A DNA stretch of 64,000 bases. Origin: Chloroflexota bacterium (lineage in GTDB: Bacteria; Chloroflexota; Dehalococcoidia; JACPEP01). This document shows positions 59,372 through 64,000 of this stretch, one piece after another (positions within the stretch are counted from its first letter, which is position 1; every line of letters begins with the position of its first letter). The stretch is taken from positions 26,596-90,595 of the forward strand of contig JACPEP010000037.1 of assembly GCA_016183425.1 (NCBI GenBank), in the 5' to 3' direction. The position numbers and the translations under genes were made by a program. A model generated the notes under the pieces. That model made no database searches and was not told the DNA's origin. It worked only from the letters and a program-made list of their open reading frames with translations.

Positions 59372-59875
59372 TTATAACTTATTGTGCCACAAAGAACGCC
59401 TTGTGGCCAGGGGAAGACACTGACAGGAACCGTGGTTTAGATTGGTGCCGCAAACAGAGCACAGCCCCGCACAGTCCTCGCGGCAAACGGGATTCATGGG
59501 CAATGCCATCAAAGCATATTGCCGTATCGCCTCCCCCAAGTCCAATATATTGTCTTCCCCTATCATGAAGGCCTCTAGCTCATCGGGAGGGGGCAGCGCG
59601 GCGCCGCTAGTCAGGTTACGTCTGGCGTAGAATTCCTCTTCTATTGAGAAGCTCACCGCCGTATCGAACATCTCCAAACAGCGACTGCACTGAAGAGTCA
59701 CCGCCACCTGAAGGGTGCCCCGTACCAAAATGCCCCTATCCGTTCGTAGAAAATCGCCCTCACCAGAAAGAGAGGCATCGCCATCCCCCTGGGGAGACGG
59801 CATTTTGCCCTCCACCTTCCAGAGACGGGTTGCTCCCACTACCTGCACTAGCTGATGCGCTACATTGAACTGCAT
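59372..59875 (-). CDS. yceD: DUF177 (YceD-like) protein
   Basis: A 167-residue protein of the DUF177/YceD family, first gene of the operon. VTLQCSRCLEMFDTAVSFSIEEEF is the conserved central motif, and CREDCAGLCSVCGTNLNHGSCQC the C-terminal cysteine-rich end, both characteristic. YceD relatives have been linked to 23S rRNA accumulation and L32 expression. ATG 59875 follows AGGGAAG; a duplicated 13-bp leader block is just upstream. Confidence 0.88.
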   Translation of the reverse strand: MQFNVAHQLVQVVGATRLWKVEGKMPSPQGDGDASLSGEGDFLRTDRGILVRGTLQVAVTLQCSRCLEMFDTAVSFSIEEEFYARRNLTSGAALPPPDELEAFMIGEDNILDLGEAIRQYALMALPMNPVCREDCAGLCSVCGTNLNHGSCQCLPLATRRSLWHNKL

Positions 59876-59921
59876 TATGCTTCCCTACTGCATTATGCTT
59901 ACCCTAGGTGAGTCGTGTTCT

Positions 59922-59949
59922 ATTATAGGCGGTTACGGCCAGGTGTCAA
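59922..59949 (-). promoter_or_regulatory. near-consensus promoter of the yceD-fab-tat operon
   Basis: Minus-strand TTGACA (59944-59949), 16-bp spacer, TATAAT (59922-59927). Confidence 0.8.
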
Positions 59950-59970
59950 GGTGCTAAATGAGCACGCACA

Positions 59971-60000
59971 TTGCCCTTATCGGTAGGGGGGTGGTATCAT
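59971..60000 (+). promoter_or_regulatory. promoter for the thiolase gene
   Basis: TTGCCC (59971-59976), 18-bp spacer, TATCAT (59995-60000), divergent from the yceD operon. Confidence 0.4.
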
Positions 60001-60037
60001 TGGCACAGCACGGGAAATTGGCAGAGGGAGGGAAAAG

Positions 60038-61234
60038 GTGAGAGAAGCGGTCGTTATAAGCCCGGTGCGCACCCCGGTGGGCGACCTGGGAGGCACCCTT
60101 AAGGATATTACCGCGGTGGATCTGGCGGCCCTGGTGGTCAAGGAGGTGCTGGCGCGCACCGGAGTCCCTCCCCAAGTCATCGACGACGTGGTCATGGGGC
60201 AGGCCTATCCCAGCGGGGAGAACCCGGACATCGGCCGTCTGGCTGCCCTGAGGGCCGACCTGCCCATCGAGGTTCCCGGCTGCCAGGTGGACCGTCGCTG
60301 CGCCTCCGGCCTCCAGGCCTTCTGCTTCGCCGCCATGATGGTGCAAACAGGCGCCGCCGATGTGGTGGTGGCGGGGGGAGTTGAAAGCATGAGCCAGGCA
60401 GAGCACTACCTCATGGGCCTGCGCTGGGGGATCAAACGGGGCTCCCCCCCCATGTACGACCGCCTGGAAAGAACGAGAATAACCATCTCCTGCCCGGAAC
60501 GCTTTGGCATCATTCAGGGCATGATCGCCACCGCCGAGAACGTCGCTGAAAAGTACAACATCAGCCGCGAGGAGCAGGACGAATACGCCCTCCACAGTCA
60601 CCGCAAGGCCTGCGCCGCCATCGAGGCGGGGAAATTCAAAAATGAGATCGTCCCTTTCCCCATTCCCCAGCGGCGGGGCGAACCCCTCCTCTTCGCCCAA
60701 GACGAGCACCCCCGGCCGGATACCTCTCTGGAGAAGCTGGCTCGTCTCAACCCCATTCAGGGCAAAACGGTCACCGCCGGAAACTCCAGCAGCGAAAACG
60801 ACGCCGCTGCCGCCTGCCTGGTTATGACCCGGGAGAAGGCCGAGGAGTTCGGGTTAAAGCCAATAGCCCACTTAAAGAGTTGGGCCACCGCTGGCGTCCA
60901 CCCGGCTTACATGGGCATCGGCCCGGTGCCCGCCGTGAAGAAGGCCTTGGACAAAGCGGGCCTAACTCTGGAAGACATGGACCTCATCGAGCTCAACGAG
61001 GCCTTCGCCGCCCAGGCGCTGGGGGTGCTTCGGGAGTGGCACATGCCCTTTGACCACCCCAAACTGAACGTCAACGGCTCGGGCATCTCCCTGGGCCACC
61101 CCATCGGGGCCACCGGTGCCCGCATCATGGCCACCCTTCTCAACGAAATGGAGCGGCACGACGCTCAGTTCGGCCTGGAAACCATGTGCGTGGGCGGAGG
61201 CCAGGGGATGGCAGCCATATTCCAGCGGCGGTAA
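60038..61234 (+). CDS. acetyl-CoA acetyltransferase (thiolase)
   Basis: A 398-residue thiolase. Active-site Cys88 (VDRRCASGLQAF), GGVESMSQ, NEAFAAQALG with the catalytic His context in NGSGISLGHPIGATGAR and the second Cys in ETMCVGGGQGMAA. GTG start 60038. It condenses or cleaves acyl-CoAs in beta-oxidation or ketone metabolism; the chain length cannot be predicted. Confidence 0.9.
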   Translation: MREAVVISPVRTPVGDLGGTLKDITAVDLAALVVKEVLARTGVPPQVIDDVVMGQAYPSGENPDIGRLAALRADLPIEVPGCQVDRRCASGLQAFCFAAMMVQTGAADVVVAGGVESMSQAEHYLMGLRWGIKRGSPPMYDRLERTRITISCPERFGIIQGMIATAENVAEKYNISREEQDEYALHSHRKACAAIEAGKFKNEIVPFPIPQRRGEPLLFAQDEHPRPDTSLEKLARLNPIQGKTVTAGNSSSENDAAAACLVMTREKAEEFGLKPIAHLKSWATAGVHPAYMGIGPVPAVKKALDKAGLTLEDMDLIELNEAFAAQALGVLREWHMPFDHPKLNVNGSGISLGHPIGATGARIMATLLNEMERHDAQFGLETMCVGGGQGMAAIFQRR

Positions 61235-61271
61235 GCCCTTGTCCTCTCGAATAGTCGCCGCCGGATAGAGC

Positions 61272-62063
61272 ATGCTCACCAAGCGCATCATCCCCTGCCT
61301 GGACGTAACGGCGGGGCGCGTGGTCAAGGGAGTGAGCTTCGTCCAGCTCCGAGACGCTGGCGACCCGGTGGAGTTGGCCGCCCTTTACGACCGGGAGGGG
61401 GCCGACGAGCTGGTCTTCTTAGATATAACGGCCTCCTCCGACGAGCGCCGCACCATGGTGGACGTAGTGGCCGGCACCGCCGAGCAGGTGTTCATTCCCC
61501 TCACCGTGGGAGGCGGACTGCGCAGCATCGATGACATGAGACTCATGCTGGAGGCGGGGGCGGACAAGGTGGCCATCAATACCGCCGCCATTTTGGAGCC
61601 GTCGCTGATCCGCCGCGGAGCGGATAAGTTCGGCAGCCAGTGCATCGTGGTCGCCATGGATGCCAAACAGGTAGCCGGCGCCCCTTACATGGCGAGCTTG
61701 TCGAATCCATCCCCTCGATGGGAGGTATATACTCACGGAGGCAGAAGGCCCACCGGGCAGGATGCCATAGACTGGGCCACCAAGGCGGTCTCTCTGGGCG
61801 CTGGAGAGCTTCTGGTCACCAGCATGGACGCCGATGGCCACCAGACGGGCTACGACCTGGAGCTGACGCGCCGGATCTCGGAGCAGGTCGAGGTGCCGGT
61901 CATCGCCAGCGGCGGGGCAGGCACCTTAGAGCACCTGTACCAAGCCCTGGTGGTAGGAAAGGCTGACGCCGTACTGGCGGCCAGTATCTTCCATTATGGC
62001 ATCTACTCCATCCGCCAAGTGAAGGAATACCTGGCCCAAAGATCCATTCCCGTGCGGCTGTAG
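61272..62063 (+). CDS. hisF: imidazole glycerol phosphate synthase subunit HisF with repeat-derived insertion
   Basis: A 263-residue (beta/alpha)8 cyclase of histidine biosynthesis. [17 protein letters not shown] and VFLDITAS hold the catalytic Asp11, and [17 protein letters not shown] and [10 protein letters not shown] the phosphate sites. Between VVAMDAK and WEVYTHGG is an extra stretch of about ten residues, encoded by bases 61684-61720 that include GAGCTTGTCGAA, the core of a REP-type repeat in this window. The frame is kept, so the enzyme should still fold. Gene follows the thiolase by 37 bp; hisI follows after the clan AA gene. Confidence 0.92.
   Translation: MLTKRIIPCLDVTAGRVVKGVSFVQLRDAGDPVELAALYDREGADELVFLDITASSDERRTMVDVVAGTAEQVFIPLTVGGGLRSIDDMRLMLEAGADKVAINTAAILEPSLIRRGADKFGSQCIVVAMDAKQVAGAPYMASLSNPSPRWEVYTHGGRRPTGQDAIDWATKAVSLGAGELLVTSMDADGHQTGYDLELTRRISEQVEVPVIASGGAGTLEHLYQALVVGKADAVLAASIFHYGIYSIRQVKEYLAQRSIPVRL
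61691..61709 (+). repeat. REP-like fragment inside hisF
   Basis: Matches the REP-like word at 20133-20152 (TGGTGAGCTTGTCGAACCAT) over most of its length with one base changed and one T inserted. Confidence 0.5.
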
Positions 62064-62106
62064 GAGGAAACATCGATTTTAAGCCCGAAAATAGCGATTG
62101 ATATAC

Positions 62107-62205
62107 GTAGGGCAGGTTTCCCTGGCGCTACGGTCGGATTGGGAAACCCGACCTACCAATGCACTGGACGAGTAGGGCAGGTTTCCTAACCTGCCCTGGC
62201 GCTAC
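62107..62205. repeat. direct/inverted repeat block between hisF and the clan AA gene
   Basis: GTAGGGCAGGTTTCC occurs at 62108-62122 and 62173-62187, TGGCGCTAC follows each, and GGTCGG/CCGACC and GGGCAGGTT/AACCTGCCC are inverted. It is a nonautonomous repeat element with no gene. Confidence 0.6.
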
Positions 62206-62254
62206 TGGTCAGGTGACAGTGCATAGTGCTACAATACGCTGAGAGTAAAAGTTA

Positions 62255-62653
62255 ATGGGCTTCGTTCTGGTGAAGGGTCTCACAGGGAAGGATGCCGAAA
62301 CGGCCCGGGAAGTGGAGTTTTTAATAGATTCGGGCTCTTTTTATACCCTGCTCCCGCCGGGATTGGCCCATGACTTGGGCATAGCCCTTCCTGGGAAGGG
62401 CATAGTCCCCTCAGTTACCACTCGGGTTATGATGGCTGACAGCAGGACATTGGAAATGGGGGTGGGCATCGCCTATCTGCGTCTCCCTGATAGAGAGGCA
62501 GCGGTGCCCGTGGGCATGATGGAGGTATCCCTGCCCCTGTTGGGGGTAACTGCTTTAGAGGGTCTCGGACTCAAAATCGACCCGGTTGGTGGAACCGTTG
62601 AGCCTACCCGACCTTTTGGGCCGGCGGCGCTGTTTGAACGGGAAATCCCTTGA
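62255..62653 (+). CDS. clan AA aspartic protease-like protein, copy 2
   Basis: A 132-residue retropepsin-like protein: EVEFLIDSGSFYTLLPPGLAHDLGI (DSG) and LLGVTALEGLGLKIDPVGG as in copy 1 at 52449. It interrupts the hisF-hisI pair. ATG 62255; ribosome site weak (GAGAGT). Function unknown, possibly self-dimerising protease of the TIGR03698 type. Confidence 0.65.
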   Translation: MGFVLVKGLTGKDAETAREVEFLIDSGSFYTLLPPGLAHDLGIALPGKGIVPSVTTRVMMADSRTLEMGVGIAYLRLPDREAAVPVGMMEVSLPLLGVTALEGLGLKIDPVGGTVEPTRPFGPAALFEREIP

Positions 62654-62663
62654 GGCTGATCTA

Positions 62664-62987
62664 TTGATCAAGTTTGATGATAAAGGCCTGGTGCCAGCGA
62701 TAATCCAGGACGCCAAAACTGGCCAGGTGTTGATGCTGGGATACATGAATGAGGAATCTTTGCGACGGACCCTGGCCAGCAATCAGGTCTGGTTCTACAG
62801 CCGCAGCCGGCAGGAGCTCTGGCACAAGGGAGCCACCTCGGGAAGCTACCTGCACCTGCGCTCCATCACCGCCGATTGCGACGAAGACGCCCTTCTCCTC
62901 CGGGTGGAGCCGGCGGGGCCGGTGTGTCATACCGGTCAGCAAAGCTGCTTTTTTAACTCAGTGGAAGAGCCTCCCCCCGTCACATAA
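62664..62987 (+). CDS. hisI: phosphoribosyl-AMP cyclohydrolase
   Basis: A 107-residue enzyme opening the adenine ring of PR-AMP in histidine synthesis. LVPAIIQDAKTGQVLMLGYMN, FYSRSRQELWHKGATSG, ADCDEDALLL (metal ligands) and CHTGQQSCFF are the HisI signature. TTG 62664 with GAGG upstream is the inferred start. The separate HisE domain is not fused. Confidence 0.92.
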   Translation: MIKFDDKGLVPAIIQDAKTGQVLMLGYMNEESLRRTLASNQVWFYSRSRQELWHKGATSGSYLHLRSITADCDEDALLLRVEPAGPVCHTGQQSCFFNSVEEPPPVT

Positions 62988-63139
62988 GTCGCCTAGAGAT
63001 TCTTTCCGCCGAAGGCGGATACGCCCACCGGAGAGCCTGTCACCCTGATCTCCGCCTCCGGCAGGGACATGTCCGCCAGAGGCGGAGAAGGGGTCTCCCC
63101 GGCGATTGTCTTTCTCGCCCGGCCCTGAAGGATTCATCC

Positions 63140-63167
63140 GTCGGGGCGCAGCGTGCTGCGCCCCGAC
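63140..63167. repeat. 28-nt palindrome
   Basis: GTCGGGGCGCAG (63140-63151), CGTG, CTGCGCCCCGAC (63156-63167), a perfect 12-bp stem. It lies in the 62988-63604 gap, which carries no gene but several repeats. Confidence 0.65.
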
Positions 63168-63216
63168 ACCCCCACTAGGCCCGGCCTTTATGGTCATCAA
63201 CAAAATAAAGTGGTAT

Positions 63217-63313
63217 CTTGTCATTCTGAGGGAGTCCGCCTAAGGCGGACGACCGAAGAATCTCCTCGTGAGCCTTTGAGATTCTCCGCCTGTGGCGGAT
63301 CAGCATGACAATG
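63217..63313. repeat. MITE/REP-like element with terminal inverted repeats
   Basis: Ends TTGTCATTCTGA (about 63218-63229) and TCAGCATGACAA (about 63300-63311) are near inverse complements; inside, TCCGCC-TAA-GGCGGA and GAAGAATCTC/GAGATTCTC make further hairpins. Confidence 0.55.
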
Positions 63314-63396
63314 GGCTAATTAGTTTAAGACTATAATAGGGGAAGGAGTTTTCATCCTCTCCCTAGGGGTAGAGGATTGAGGTGAGGACGACACCA

Positions 63397-63425
63397 GTAG
63401 GGGCGGGTTTGAAACCCGCCCCTAC
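63397..63425. repeat. 29-nt palindrome
   Basis: GTAGGGGCGGGTTT (63397-63410), G, AAACCCGCCCCTAC (63412-63425), perfect 14-bp arms. Confidence 0.7.
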
Positions 63426-63512
63426 ATATGGTCAATGTGTTTGGTTGATGCCCTTCAGGGCGGCGACGTTAATCAACACTCTTCCTGGACAAAAGATGAC
63501 GGCGCTGAGACA

Positions 63513-63540
63513 TTGACAAAACATTCCGCAGTATTATAAT
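63513..63540 (+). promoter_or_regulatory. near-consensus promoter for the SBBP repeat protein
   Basis: TTGACA (63513-63518), 16-bp spacer, TATAAT (63535-63540), 64 bp before the GTG start. Confidence 0.75.
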
Positions 63541-63604
63541 TACAACGGTTTTTTTGTTGTTTTAACTTTTCTTGTGATGCGGTTATGTTGCGTGGAGGTG
63601 ACCC

Positions 63605-64000
63605 GTGAAGTTTGTCTCCAGGTCTAAGTGCTATCTACCTTGGTTGTTTCCCCTGTTGTTGCCGCTGGTTCTTTTCCTCACCCTCCTGGTGGCCCCCCAG
63701 GTTGCCTCGATGTCAGGCGTTGGGGCAACTGAAGCCGCAGACTTCGGTCTGCCGGATGAAGAAATAATATACGATACCCCACCCTTAAGGGTGGGGTATC
63801 TAAACGCACCAGCACCAGCACCAGCCCCCGGCTTCAGCCGACGGTCGGGGTCAGGGACGACCCCGACTACAGCCGAGGCCCCCGCCCCCCAGGCCGCCTC
63901 CGTCATCACCGGGCCGGCGGCCGAGGCCTGGGTGGCCCGCTACAACGGGTCAGGAAACGGCACTGACATCGCCACTGCCCTGGCGGTGGACGCCGCGGGG
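63605..64000 (+). CDS. secreted SBBP-type beta-propeller repeat protein, 5' end only
   Basis: The first 132 codons of a gene cut by the window end. GTG 63605 has GGAGGTGA upstream. A signal peptide (about 1-35) is followed by a low-complexity Ala/Pro/Ser-rich linker and, from about residue 110, AWVARYNGSGNGTDIATALAVD, the start of an SBBP-type beta-propeller repeat. The linker is built over three palindromes (63737-63752, 63773-63800 and 63844-63867), an odd place for structured repeats. The reading frame is open throughout. Exported, function unknown. Confidence 0.65.
   Translation, partial: MKFVSRSKCYLPWLFPLLLPLVLFLTLLVAPQVASMSGVGATEAADFGLPDEEIIYDTPPLRVGYLNAPAPAPAPGFSRRSGSGTTPTTAEAPAPQAASVITGPAAEAWVARYNGSGNGTDIATALAVDAAG

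Noticed and set aside
1..64000. CRISPR arrays, tRNA or rRNA genes
   Set aside because: No regularly spaced repeats with unique spacers, no tRNA cloverleaf and no rRNA-like sequence were seen on reading both strands.

Overview
The window looks like a bacterial chromosome segment that is GC-rich, gene-dense and rich in GTG/TTG starts. The genome is most consistent with Chloroflexota (Dehalococcoidia or Anaerolineae-like, probably an uncultured subsurface lineage). This is inferred from the mix of lipoprotein-tethered ABC and TctC binding proteins, a FabK-type fatty acid operon with rpmF and DUF177, a dockerin-tailed secreted protein, a GH18 protein with repeats, and many short palindromic repeats between genes. 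No rRNA or tRNA gene was seen, so the taxonomy is tentative.

Layout. 1-2.6 kb: a possible structured RNA, a TIGR04076-like protein, and a molybdate/tungstate-type ABC ATPase and permease without a binding protein. 2.8-6.8 kb: a B12-binding radical SAM protein, a tightly overlapped M28 peptidase/zinc-ribbon/hemerythrin-like operon, and an orphan response regulator. 6.9-12.9 kb: CapA-like protein, fumarate-reductase-type flavoprotein and purine salvage genes (hpt, ade, apt), with a leftover 3' piece of an adenine deaminase behind an AT-rich apt. 13-20 kb: PAC2 protein and a complete peptide-type ABC operon (A, B, C, D, F). 20.2-26.3 kb: two flavoproteins, a membrane protein, an RfaE2-like nucleotidyltransferase and MurJ.

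26.4-28.7 kb is the most unusual part: three promoter-proximal genes separated by two sites that look like integron attC recombination sites, with no integrase nearby (a CALIN-type cassette cluster). The cassettes carry an unknown protein, a RelE/ParE-type toxin-antitoxin pair and an HD-domain-like protein.

28.7-36.4 kb: a beta-helix/dockerin secreted protein, a TctC-TctA-TctB transporter and a GH18 protein with four repeats. 36.5-37 kb: a strongly expressed-looking 51-codon gene of unknown function ending in CAC, followed by a hairpin and a terminator. 37-45.3 kb: a glycan operon (GT2, GT4, YfhO-like, GT39-like, O-antigen ligase-like). 45.4-51.5 kb: two tandem flavoproteins sharing a CxxCxxxC motif, followed by a second peptide-type ABC transporter lacking ATPases (it may borrow OppDF from the first system). 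51.7-54.4 kb: SnoaL-like protein, clan AA aspartic protease-like protein, nitrilase-family enzyme, DUF1858 redox protein.

54.4-59.9 kb (minus): DUF177-rpmF-fabK-fabD-fabG-nusB-acpP-tatA-tatC, i.e. fatty acid synthesis, ribosomal protein L32 and Tat export in one run; plsX and fabH are absent. The Tat system could export the twin-arginine OppA lipoprotein of this window. 60-63 kb: thiolase, hisF, a second clan AA protein and hisI. 63-64 kb: a repeat-rich gap and the start of a secreted SBBP-type beta-propeller protein cut by the window end. Recurrent palindromic repeats lie between genes and in two places inside genes (hisF and the last gene).
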